DNA of 6,669 nucleotides, taken from positions 1 through 6,669 of the forward strand of contig CAYZWF010000062.1 in the NCBI GenBank assembly GCA_964482135.1. Direction: 5' to 3'. Every line of letters starts with the position of its first letter. Positions within the stretch are counted from its first letter, which is position 1. This stretch comes from UBA11136 sp964482135 (GTDB taxonomy: Bacteria > Pseudomonadota > Alphaproteobacteria > UBA11136). The position numbers and the translations under genes were made by a program. The notes beneath the pieces are model-generated. The model made no database searches. It saw only the letters and a list, made by a program, of their open reading frames with translations, and was not told the DNA's origin. Shown here piece by piece: positions 1 to 6,620 of this stretch.

Positions 1-876
1 GCCCGCCAGGTGGAATGCACCATAAACGGGCTCGGCGAGCGCGCCGGAAACGCGGCCATGGAAGAGATCGTCATGGCCCTGCGCACCCGCAGTGACATCC
101 TGCCCCTGACCACCGGCGTTAACACCGAGTTGATCACGCGGGCCTCGCATCTGGTGTCCACCATTACCGGTTTCGTGGTCCAGCCCAACAAGGCCATCGT
201 CGGCGCCAACGCCTTTGCCCATGAGGCCGGGATTCATCAGGACGGTATGCTCAAACATGCCGGCACCTATGAAATCATGACCCCGGAATCGGTGGGCCTG
301 ACCCAGTCGAAGCTGGTCCTGGGCAAGCATTCGGGACGCCACGCCTTCATCGAGAAGCTCAAGGAAATGGGCTTCGACCTGGGTGATAACGCCGTGCAGG
401 AGGTCTTCGCCCGTTTCAAGGAACTGGCCGACCGCAAGAAGGATATCTTCGAGGAAGACATCATCGCCCTGGTGGATGACCAGGTGGTGAGCGGCGACCA
501 GCGCATCAAGTTTGTCTCGTTGCAGGTTATCTGTGGCTCAACCGGCCCCCAGAAGGCGACCATGGAGCTGGAAATCGACGGCGAGGTCAAAGCCGCCGAG
601 GCCACCGGCGACGGCCCCGTGGACGCCACCTTCCAGGCCATCCGCAAGCTGTTCCCCCATGAGGCCACGCTGCAGCTCTATCAGGTGCATGCTGTGACTA
701 AGGGCACCGACGCCCAGGCCGAGGTGACGGTGCGGTTGGAAGAAAAGGGCAAATCGGTTAACGGCCAGGGCGCCGACGTGGACACCATGGTTGCCTCGGC
801 GCGGGCCTATGTGAAGGCGCTCAACAAACTCATCGTTAAACGTGAAAAATCAGCTCCGGCGGCACTTTCCGCTTGA
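1..876 (+). CDS. leuA: 2-isopropylmalate synthase, C-terminal part (5' truncated)
   Basis: The reading frame is open from base 1, so the gene begins left of the window; 291 codons remain of a family length near 515-520. The enzyme condenses acetyl-CoA with 2-oxoisovalerate, the first committed step of leucine synthesis, in the cytoplasm. The fragment opens with the family motif ARQVECTINGLGERAGN (residues 1-17) at the end of the TIM barrel. The HEAGIHQDG segment (about 74-82) and TYEIMTPESVGL (about 89-100) of the linker region follow. From about residue 160 to 275 comes the LeuA allosteric domain that binds leucine (for example GSTGPQKATMELEIDG). The barrel metal ligands upstream are outside the window. 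Homocitrate or citramalate synthase is possible in principle, but the motifs and the full regulatory domain fit LeuA of the bacterial type best. No terminator is visible after the TGA at 874-876, and mreB follows 68 bases on. Codons strongly favour C in third position, as in mreB. Confidence 0.95.
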   Translation, partial: ARQVECTINGLGERAGNAAMEEIVMALRTRSDILPLTTGVNTELITRASHLVSTITGFVVQPNKAIVGANAFAHEAGIHQDGMLKHAGTYEIMTPESVGLTQSKLVLGKHSGRHAFIEKLKEMGFDLGDNAVQEVFARFKELADRKKDIFEEDIIALVDDQVVSGDQRIKFVSLQVICGSTGPQKATMELEIDGEVKAAEATGDGPVDATFQAIRKLFPHEATLQLYQVHAVTKGTDAQAEVTVRLEEKGKSVNGQGADVDTMVASARAYVKALNKLIVKREKSAPAALSA

Positions 877-935
877 ATCCGCGGGGCAAGAATGGCTTTG
901 TGGGAACTTACTTGTGACGGCACAGCTGGGAGAAT

Positions 936-940
936 GAGGT
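936..940 (+). promoter_or_regulatory. Shine-Dalgarno of mreB
   Basis: GAGGT lies five to six bases upstream of the ATG at 945, a good ribosome binding site that supports this start. The start also gives the standard MreB N-terminus, with a short amphipathic leader before the first ATP-binding motif. No convincing promoter or terminator was found in the rest of the 877-944 gap. Confidence 0.7.
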
Positions 941-944
941 AAAG

Positions 945-1991
945 ATGTTTTCGAGATTATTGGGGCTGTTTTCTGCGGACATGGCCATTGATCTGGGGAC
1001 GGCGAATACTCTTGTCTATGTGAAGGGACAGGGGATCGTTCTCAACGAGCCGTCCGTGGTCGCTATTGCCGATGCCGAGGTCAAGGGCAAGAAAAATGTG
1101 CTGGCCGTGGGTGATGAGGCCAAGTTGATGCTGGGCCGCACGCCCGGCAACATCCAGGCCATCCGCCCCCTTCGCGACGGCGTCATCGCCGATTTCGATG
1201 TCGCCGAGGAAATGATCAAGCACTTCATCCGCAAGGTTCACAACCGGCGCAGCTTCGCCAGTCCGCAGGTGATCGTCTGTGTGCCCTCGGGCTCCACGGG
1301 GGTGGAACGCCGCGCCATTCAGGAATCCGCAGAGGCCGCGGGCGCGCGCAGGGTTTTTCTTGTCGAGGAACCCATGGCGGCGGCCATCGGCGCCGGTCTG
1401 CCGGTGACCGAGCCCACCGGCTCCATGGTGGTGGACGTGGGTGGCGGCACCACCGAGGTGGCGGTGCTGTGCCTGGGTGGCATCGTTTATTCACGCTCCG
1501 TGCGCGTCGGCGGCGACAGGATGGACGAAGCCATTATCGCCTATATCCGGCGTCATCATAATCTTCTGGTGGGTGAAGCCACCGCCGAACGCATCAAGAA
1601 GGATATCGGCACCGCCTGTCCGCCCGAAAGCGGCGACGGCGGAAAGGCCGAGATAAGAGGCCGCGACCTGATGAACGGCGTGCCCAAGAAATTATCCATC
1701 AACCAGCGCCAGATCGCCGAAGCCCTGTCGGAACCGGTGGGGTCCATCATCGAGGCGGTGAAGGTGGCGCTGGAGCATACCGCGCCGGAACTGGCCGCCG
1801 ATATCGTCGACAAGGGCATCGTGCTGACCGGGGGTGGGGCGCTGTTGGGTAATCTCGATTACACCCTGCGCCATGCCACCGGGCTGCCGGTTTCCATCGC
1901 CGAGGATCCTCTGTCCTGCGTGGTGCTGGGAACCGGGCGCTGTCTCGAGAACCTGAAAGCACTGAAGAGCGTGCTCATCAACATGTATTAG
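945..1991 (+). CDS. mreB: Rod shape-determining protein MreB (bacterial actin)
   Basis: A 348-residue actin-fold ATPase, the normal length for MreB. It polymerises into antiparallel double filaments on the inner face of the cytoplasmic membrane and guides the elongasome around the cell. Residues 1-11 (MFSRLLGLFSA) form the short amphipathic segment expected to bind the membrane. Phosphate-1 is DLGTANTLVYVKGQG (16-30). EEPMAAAIGAGLPV (141-154) carries the conserved catalytic-loop glutamate, phosphate-2 is VVDVGGGTTEVAV (162-174), and the adenosine motif is GIVLTGGGALLGNL (291-304). RGRDLMNGVPK (238-248) is also typical. These motifs separate it from DnaK, FtsA and ParM. It is followed by a 132-base gap and then mreC. 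Codon use is strongly GC3-biased, consistent with higher expression than the downstream membrane genes (inference). No missing or unusual key residue was seen. Confidence 0.98.
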   Translation: MFSRLLGLFSADMAIDLGTANTLVYVKGQGIVLNEPSVVAIADAEVKGKKNVLAVGDEAKLMLGRTPGNIQAIRPLRDGVIADFDVAEEMIKHFIRKVHNRRSFASPQVIVCVPSGSTGVERRAIQESAEAAGARRVFLVEEPMAAAIGAGLPVTEPTGSMVVDVGGGTTEVAVLCLGGIVYSRSVRVGGDRMDEAIIAYIRRHHNLLVGEATAERIKKDIGTACPPESGDGGKAEIRGRDLMNGVPKKLSINQRQIAEALSEPVGSIIEAVKVALEHTAPELAADIVDKGIVLTGGGALLGNLDYTLRHATGLPVSIAEDPLSCVVLGTGRCLENLKALKSVLINMY

Positions 1992-2008
1992 CCTGTGTTA
2001 TGGATTTC

Positions 2009-2037
2009 TTCATTGTTCCTTGATTTCTTTATATAAT
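2009..2037 (+). promoter_or_regulatory. Candidate sigma70-type promoter ahead of mreC
   Basis: TATAAT at 2032-2037 matches the -10 consensus exactly and sits in an AT-rich island (about 1999-2046) between two GC-rich genes. At 17 bases upstream, TTCATT (2009-2014) matches the -35 consensus at only three of six positions, so the promoter is uncertain. If real, transcription would begin near 2044 and leave a leader of about 80 bases before the mreC ATG. It would let mreCD-mrdA-rodA be transcribed apart from mreB. Confidence 0.4.
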
Positions 2038-2087
2038 AATTGAATAGGTGGACACTTTAGAGGCTAGACTTTCGATCCACTGCCTCG

Positions 2088-2121
2088 CTTTTCCGCTCTC
2101 TTTCACGGGCACGGGGAAAAG
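2088..2121 (+). promoter_or_regulatory. Possible hairpin covering the mreC ribosome binding site
   Basis: CTTTTCC (2088-2094) is perfectly complementary to GGAAAAG (2115-2121), giving a 7-bp stem with a 20-base loop that ends two bases before the mreC ATG at 2124. The right arm contains half of the only plausible Shine-Dalgarno, GGGGA (2113-2117, six bases from the ATG). Folding would therefore mask it. Folding energy was not computed, and the large loop makes the stem only moderately convincing. Confidence 0.3.
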
Positions 2122-2123
2122 AA

Positions 2124-3008
2124 ATGTTTAAGAGCCGGGCAAATTCCGTATTACGCCTGACCGCGCCTTTTAAGGTTCTGGTCCAGCGCTTTACTTTTCT
2201 CGCTCTCGTGGGGACTGCGCTGGGTCTGATGGTGGTGGGCCGCGCGGAGGTACGTTTCGTGGAACAGGCCCGTATCGCGGCCGTTGATGCGGTGGCGCCT
2301 ATTCTCGATGCCCTGTCCCGTCCGGCGGCCACCATTTCCCAGACGGTTGACCGGGTGCAGGGGCTGATTGCTCTCGACCGGGAAAATACTCTCCTAAAAC
2401 AGCAAAACAACCGTCTCAAGCGCTGGCGCAACGTGGCGCTTCAGCTGGAGACGGAAAACCGGGAATTACAGAAACTGCTCAACTTCGTGCCGTCTTCGGC
2501 GCTGAGCTTTATTTCGGCCCGGGTGATTTCTGATTCCGGCGGAGCCTTTGTCCGCAGTATGCTTATTAACTCAGGGAGCCGTGACGGAATCCGGGAAGGC
2601 CAGATCGCCGTAACCGGGGACGGGCTTGTGGGTCGGGTCGGCGGCGTCGGCCAGCGATCGTCGCGCATTCTCCTGATTACGGATATCAACTCGCGTATTC
2701 CCGTGGTCACCGAGACTTCCCAGTTCCGGGCTATTCTTGCCGGGGATAATTCCGACCGGCCCCAGCTTGCTCATCTGTCCTCGGTTGCCAGGGTCTTGGT
2801 GGGCGAACGCATCGTGACGTCGGGACGTGGCGGAGCCTTTCCGCCGGGGCTTCCCGTGGGCCAGGTAATTTCCGTCGCCGAGGGCGACATCCGTATCCAG
2901 CCTTTTGTGGATATGAGCCGCATGGAATATGTGCGGGCAGTGGAATTCGGTCTCGACGGTTTTTTACCCATGGCGCGTGGCTCCGGTGGGGAAGAGGTTA
3001 AGCCCTGA
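2124..3008 (+). CDS. mreC: Rod shape-determining protein MreC
   Basis: A 294-residue bitopic membrane protein and scaffold of the elongasome. In the family it binds and activates PBP2 from the periplasmic side. A short basic cytoplasmic tail (1-22) is followed by one transmembrane helix (about 23-39). A coiled coil rich in Leu, Gln, Arg and Glu spans about 75-120 (for example ENTLLKQQNNRLKRW), and the two-barrel MreC domain spans about 125-278. Diagnostic stretches are GSRDGIREGQIAVTGDGLVG (151-170) and VTSGRGGAFPPGLPVGQVI (231-249). The ATG at 2124 has GGGGA six bases upstream. Its TGA (3006-3008) shares one base with the ATG of mreD. There is no long disordered C-terminal extension of the kind some alphaproteobacterial MreC proteins carry. 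Codon use is less C-biased than in mreB. Confidence 0.96.
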   Translation: MFKSRANSVLRLTAPFKVLVQRFTFLALVGTALGLMVVGRAEVRFVEQARIAAVDAVAPILDALSRPAATISQTVDRVQGLIALDRENTLLKQQNNRLKRWRNVALQLETENRELQKLLNFVPSSALSFISARVISDSGGAFVRSMLINSGSRDGIREGQIAVTGDGLVGRVGGVGQRSSRILLITDINSRIPVVTETSQFRAILAGDNSDRPQLAHLSSVARVLVGERIVTSGRGGAFPPGLPVGQVISVAEGDIRIQPFVDMSRMEYVRAVEFGLDGFLPMARGSGGEEVKP

Positions 3009-3514
3009 TGCTCTGGAGCCGGCTTGAACTTGTGGCCCGCAGCCTTACGCCCATGGCCATAACTCTTCTTCTGGCGGTGATCAGTGTCCTGCCCATGCAG
3101 ATTCCCTCCTTCGGGGCGGTGTCGCCGGTGCTTTCCCTGATGGCCGTCTATTACTGGTCTATCTTCCGGCCCGACCTGATGCCGTCGGTTGCGGTTTTCG
3201 GCGCCGGTCTTTTCCAGGATATTCTTTCCGGAACGCCGCTGGGGGCGTTTGCCCTTGTCTTCCTGTTGGTTCGCGTGACCGTTGTTTCCCGGCGGCGGTT
3301 CTTCATCGGTAATTCGTTTGTGGTCATGTGGTGGGAATTCATGCTCGTGGCCGTCGGCTCCCAGGCCCTGGTTTGGGGGGTTACTTCGCTGTTGAGCATG
3401 ACACTCATCAGCCCATCGGGGGTGGCTTTCCAGGTTTTCCTGACCCTCTCTTTGTTCCCCTGTTTCGTGTGGCTTTTCTTCCGCGCCCAGCAGGCCTTCC
3501 TGCGGCAGTCATGA
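3008..3514 (+). CDS. mreD: Rod shape-determining protein MreD
   Basis: A 168-residue polytopic inner-membrane protein, typical MreD size. About five to six hydrophobic segments are visible (roughly 14-32, 38-53, 58-72, 79-92, 104-127, 138-158). The family signature GLFQDILSGTPLGAFAL (67-83) includes the conserved Gly-x-x-x-Asp-x-x-x-Gly-x-Pro-Leu-Gly pattern. MreD works with MreC in the elongasome and is thought to balance MreC activation of PBP2. The start ATG overlaps the mreC stop by one base (TGATG at 3006-3010). A purine-rich AGAGG lies about ten bases upstream, so translation is probably coupled to mreC. The identity rests on this motif, length, topology and position between mreC and mrdA, because MreD proteins are poorly conserved. 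Confidence 0.93.
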   Translation: MLWSRLELVARSLTPMAITLLLAVISVLPMQIPSFGAVSPVLSLMAVYYWSIFRPDLMPSVAVFGAGLFQDILSGTPLGAFALVFLLVRVTVVSRRRFFIGNSFVVMWWEFMLVAVGSQALVWGVTSLLSMTLISPSGVAFQVFLTLSLFPCFVWLFFRAQQAFLRQS

Positions 3515-3515
3515 G

Positions 3516-5393
3516 ATGCAGCGTGAGCATGCCCGGGTAGAGGGATTTTCGCGTCGCGCGGCATTGCTGGGAGGAGGACAGGCCTTGCTGTTCTCTGCTC
3601 TTGTGGGACGCCTCTATTATCTTCAGATAACCGAAGCTGACCGCTACACCATGCTGGCGGAGGACAACCGTATCAGCCTGCGCCTGTTGCCGCCGCCACG
3701 GGGGCGCATCGTCGACCGCCACGGCGTGCCCATTGCCCTTAACCAGCCTAATTACCGCGCGGTTCTTGTTTCGGAGCTGACTCCGGATCTTGGGGCGACC
3801 CTTTCCTCGCTGGAAAACGTGCTGCCTATTTCCGAGCGCGAACGGCGGCGTATCCTGCGTGAAATCAGACGCAAGCGCAGTTTCGTTCCCGTCACCATCA
3901 AGGAGAATCTGGATTGGGATGACGTGGCCAGAATCGAGGTCAACGCGCCGTCCCTGCCCGGGGTTTCCATCGAGGTGGGACAAAGCCGCTATTACCCCTT
4001 TGCCGAGGCCGCGGGGCATGTGCTGGGTTATGTGGCCGCGGCGTCGGAGGAAGAGCAGGGCGCCGATCCTCTGTTGAAGTTTCCGGGGTTCCGCATCGGC
4101 AAGAACGGTGTGGAAAAAACCTATGATCTTGCACTGCGGGGCAAGGCGGGAAGCAGCCATATCGAAGTGGATGCCCTGGGCCGGGTCATCAGGGAGTTGG
4201 AGCGGAACGAGGGACAGTCGGGACAAGAGCTTGTTCTGACCATCGATTCCGGACTCCAGGATTACATTGTCCATCGGCTGGAGGGCTTGAGCGCCTCCGC
4301 CGTGGTCATGGATACGCTGAGTGGGGAAGTTTTGGCTCTGGTCTCTACGCCTGGCTTTGATCCCAACGCTTTTAATAAGGGATTGAGTGAAGAGACCTGG
4401 CGCAATCTGGTTTCCAACTCAAGGAGCCCGCTTGTCAACAAGTCTATTTCCGGGCAATACGCACCCGGCTCCACCTTCAAGATGATGGTTGCCCTGGCTG
4501 CTCTCGAAGGCGGGATCATCACCCCCGATCAAAGGTTTCTCTGCGAAGGTTATGTGGAGTTGGGCGACAGCTGGTTCCATTGCTGGAAGGAGAAAGGACA
4601 TGGCTCCGTGGACATGGTGTCGGCGCTGCAACAGTCCTGTGACGTCTATTTCTACGAGGTGGCGCGGCGCACCGGCATCGATCGTATTTCCGAGATGGCA
4701 CGGCGCTTTGGGATGGGGACCAAGCTGGGGATAGATATTCCCTCCGAACGCGACGGGCTGATACCTACCCGTGACTGGAAGCTGGCGGTTATCGGATCGT
4801 CCTGGCAGTTGGGGGAAACCCTTTTGGCCGGCATCGGCCAGGGATACGTGCTTTCCACGCCTCTGCAACTGGCGGTCATGACGGCCCGGCTCGTCAATGG
4901 TGGTGTCGCGGTGGAGCCCCATGTAACCCATGACCTTGTGGAGGGGGAGTCCGCGCTGCGGCGTCCTGATCCCGCTTTTCCCGATCTTGGTATTTCCTCG
5001 GCCTCTCTTGCGGTTGTCAAGAAAGGCATGGATGCGGTGGCCAATACCCCCCAGGGAACGGCTTTCCGCGCTCGCATTAATGAAAAGGGGAAGGAGATGG
5101 GGGGCAAGACGGGTACCGCGCAGGTACGGCGCATCAGCAAATGGGAGCGGGAATCGGGTGTTCTCAAAAACCGGCAGCGGCCCTGGGAGGAAAGGGACCA
5201 CGCGTTGTTCGTCGGCTACGCGCCTTATCAAAATCCACGCTTTGTGGTTTCGGTGGTGGTGGAGCACGGCGGCGGTGGTTCGAAAGTGGCCGCTCCCCTG
5301 GGCCGGGATATCCTTCTTGAGACCCAGCGCCGGATCGGGGGGGAAGGTCAAACTGCCGTAGCCGGGGATGAACCGGCGCGGCGGGATGGGTGA
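3516..5393 (+). CDS. mrdA: Penicillin-binding protein 2, elongasome transpeptidase
   Basis: A 625-residue class B PBP that crosslinks peptidoglycan strands made by RodA during side-wall growth, in the periplasm. Residues 1-16 are a basic cytoplasmic tail and about 17-37 a single membrane anchor. The pedestal (PBP dimer) domain spans about 60-235, starting with PPPRGRIVDRHG (59-70), and the transpeptidase domain spans about 240-605. Catalytic motifs are complete: S319-T-F-K322 (nucleophile Ser319), S374-C-D376 and K531-T-G533. Cys343, Cys356, His362 and Cys375 are spaced like the zinc ligands known in PBP2. The ATG at 3516 is one base after the mreD stop and gives the usual family N-terminus. 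No clear Shine-Dalgarno precedes it, so it probably depends on ribosomes terminating at mreD. The lack of a second-enzyme domain and the short C-terminus exclude PBP1-type enzymes, and the rodA neighbour excludes FtsI. Confidence 0.97.
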   Translation: MQREHARVEGFSRRAALLGGGQALLFSALVGRLYYLQITEADRYTMLAEDNRISLRLLPPPRGRIVDRHGVPIALNQPNYRAVLVSELTPDLGATLSSLENVLPISERERRRILREIRRKRSFVPVTIKENLDWDDVARIEVNAPSLPGVSIEVGQSRYYPFAEAAGHVLGYVAAASEEEQGADPLLKFPGFRIGKNGVEKTYDLALRGKAGSSHIEVDALGRVIRELERNEGQSGQELVLTIDSGLQDYIVHRLEGLSASAVVMDTLSGEVLALVSTPGFDPNAFNKGLSEETWRNLVSNSRSPLVNKSISGQYAPGSTFKMMVALAALEGGIITPDQRFLCEGYVELGDSWFHCWKEKGHGSVDMVSALQQSCDVYFYEVARRTGIDRISEMARRFGMGTKLGIDIPSERDGLIPTRDWKLAVIGSSWQLGETLLAGIGQGYVLSTPLQLAVMTARLVNGGVAVEPHVTHDLVEGESALRRPDPAFPDLGISSASLAVVKKGMDAVANTPQGTAFRARINEKGKEMGGKTGTAQVRRISKWERESGVLKNRQRPWEERDHALFVGYAPYQNPRFVVSVVVEHGGGGSKVAAPLGRDILLETQRRIGGEGQTAVAGDEPARRDG

Positions 5394-5399
5394 GTGAGC

Positions 5400-6548
5400 A
5401 TGGCGGTTCGGCGTTCTGATCCTTCTGAGATGCGTCTGTCGGAAAAGTTCTGGCAGGTGAGCTGGTCCATGATTTTGTTGTTGTGTCTTGTGGCCGCGGT
5501 GGGGCTTGCCATGTTGTATTCCGCGGCCAATGGCAGCTGGGAGCCTTGGGCCACGCGGCATGTGATCCGGTTCGCCGTGGGGATGGTGATTCTGCTTTCC
5601 GTGGCTGTCGTGGATATACGGTTCTGGCTGCGCTACGCCTATGTTTTCTATTTTGTCTCCCTGTTTCTTCTCGCCGCGGTGGAGATCATGGGCATCACCG
5701 GCATGGGTGCGCAAAGGTGGCTCGATCTCGGCCTGTTCCAGCTGCAGCCCTCGGAGATCATGAAAGTGACATTGGTGCTCGCCCTGGCCCGCTATTTTCA
5801 CAGTATCGATCTCGAGGATGTAGGAAAGATCACTTATCTTATTGTGCCCCTGGCACTGATCCTTGCGCCGGCGGGGCTGGTGCTGCGCCAGCCCGATCTG
5901 GGCACGGCGATCCTGCTGCTTTTTGGCGGCGGCGCGCTGTTCCTTTTGGCCGGGGTGCGGCTCTGGAAATTAGCCTTTCTTTTCTTCGGTGCGCTGGCGG
6001 TGATTCCCGTGGCATGGCAGTTCCTTCATGGCTACCAGAAAAAGCGCATTCTGGTATTTCTCGATCCCGAATCCGATCCTCTGGACGCGGGCTATCACAT
6101 CATGCAGTCGAAAATTGCGCTGGGGTCGGGGGGGATTTTCGGCAAAGGCTTTCTTCAGGGGTCGCAAAGCCACCTTAATTTCCTGCCGGAAAAACATACC
6201 GACTTTATTTTCACCATGTTGGCGGAAGAATTTGGCCTGGTGGGCGGGCTTGGCCTGATCGGACTGTATCTGCTTCTGGTAGTCTACGGGTTTGCCATTG
6301 CCCTGCAGTCGCGCAGCCATTTCGGGCGGCTGGCGGCGCTGGGCCTGACCACAACCTTTTTCCTCTATTTCTTTATTAATATCGCCATGGTGGCGGGGCT
6401 GATTCCCGTGGTGGGGGTGCCGTTGCCTCTGGTGTCCTATGGCGGCACGGCCATGCTGACGCTCATGTTCTCGTTCGGCATCATCATGGGGGTCTATGTA
6501 CACCGCGACCAGCGCATCGGCCGGCGCTGGGCCAGCCAGGTGGAATAA
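5400..6548 (+). CDS. rodA: RodA, SEDS-family peptidoglycan glycosyltransferase
   Basis: A 382-residue polytopic SEDS protein that polymerises lipid II into glycan strands as the partner of PBP2. About ten hydrophobic helices are visible. Family motifs, numbered from the ATG at 5400, are GAQRWL (103-108), QPSEIMK (116-122), RQPDLGTA (163-170), LPEKHTDFIF (262-271) and PLPLVSYGGT (341-350). Asp268 in the third-last of these regions matches the catalytic aspartate of the large extracellular loop. A GTG at 5394, directly abutting the mrdA TGA (5391-5393), is an in-frame alternative that adds two residues. I prefer the ATG because GGGTGAG (5388-5394) lies five bases upstream, but cannot exclude the GTG. 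FtsW is the other family member with these motifs. Adjacency to mrdA and mreBCD, and the absence of division genes, make RodA much more likely. Confidence 0.97.
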   Translation: MAVRRSDPSEMRLSEKFWQVSWSMILLLCLVAAVGLAMLYSAANGSWEPWATRHVIRFAVGMVILLSVAVVDIRFWLRYAYVFYFVSLFLLAAVEIMGITGMGAQRWLDLGLFQLQPSEIMKVTLVLALARYFHSIDLEDVGKITYLIVPLALILAPAGLVLRQPDLGTAILLLFGGGALFLLAGVRLWKLAFLFFGALAVIPVAWQFLHGYQKKRILVFLDPESDPLDAGYHIMQSKIALGSGGIFGKGFLQGSQSHLNFLPEKHTDFIFTMLAEEFGLVGGLGLIGLYLLLVVYGFAIALQSRSHFGRLAALGLTTTFFLYFFINIAMVAGLIPVVGVPLPLVSYGGTAMLTLMFSFGIIMGVYVHRDQRIGRRWASQVE

Positions 6549-6555
6549 AAGGGGA

Positions 6556-6583
6556 ATCTCGACAAAATCCTGATCTCGACAAA
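6556..6583 (+). repeat. Tandem-spaced 11-bp direct repeat
   Basis: ATCTCGACAAA occurs at 6556-6566 and again at 6573-6583, a 17-base period with a six-base spacer. The second copy contains the TCGACA used as the -35 element of the tRNA promoter. The first copy has no matching -10 at the right distance. It may be a small duplication or a regulator site; function is unknown. Confidence 0.6.
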
Positions 6584-6604
6584 GCACGGGGCCGGTGTTA
6601 TATG
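6576..6604 (+). promoter_or_regulatory. Sigma70-type promoter for tRNA-Lys
   Basis: TCGACA (6576-6581) differs from the -35 consensus at one position. After a 17-base spacer comes TATATG (6599-6604), which keeps the TATA of the -10 box. Transcription would begin near 6611, about ten bases before the mature tRNA end at 6621. The bases between -10 and start (CCCGGC, 6605-6610) are very GC-rich, as in stable-RNA promoters under stringent control; that regulation is inferred. Confidence 0.55.
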
Positions 6605-6620
6605 CCCGGCATTCCCTTAT

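Noticed and set aside
877..944. Promoter for mreB in the leuA-mreB gap
   Set aside because: TTGAAT (873-878), TTGTGG (898-903) and TTGTGA (912-917) resemble -35 boxes, but none has a plausible -10 at 16-18 bases.
3408..4274. 288-codon minus-strand open frame opposite the mreD end and mrdA start
   Set aside because: It is antisense to confirmed coding sequence, resembles no family, and is most simply an artefact of high GC content.
4419..5801. Long open frame on the minus strand (460 codons) opposite mrdA and rodA
   Set aside because: It lies wholly antisense to two genes with complete catalytic motifs. Its translation is His/Pro/Gly/Arg-rich with no recognisable domain, as expected from GC-rich antisense codons.
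5483..6178. 231-codon plus-strand open frame inside rodA
   Set aside because: It is an out-of-frame shadow of rodA; the RodA frame holds all SEDS motifs, while this one is Arg/Gly/Cys-rich with no motif.
6588..6616. Hairpin GCCGG/CCGGC (6591-6595 with 6606-6610) as a rodA terminator
   Set aside because: The stem is only five pairs with a ten-base loop and no T run follows. It overlaps the -10 box of the tRNA promoter, so a chance palindrome is more likely.
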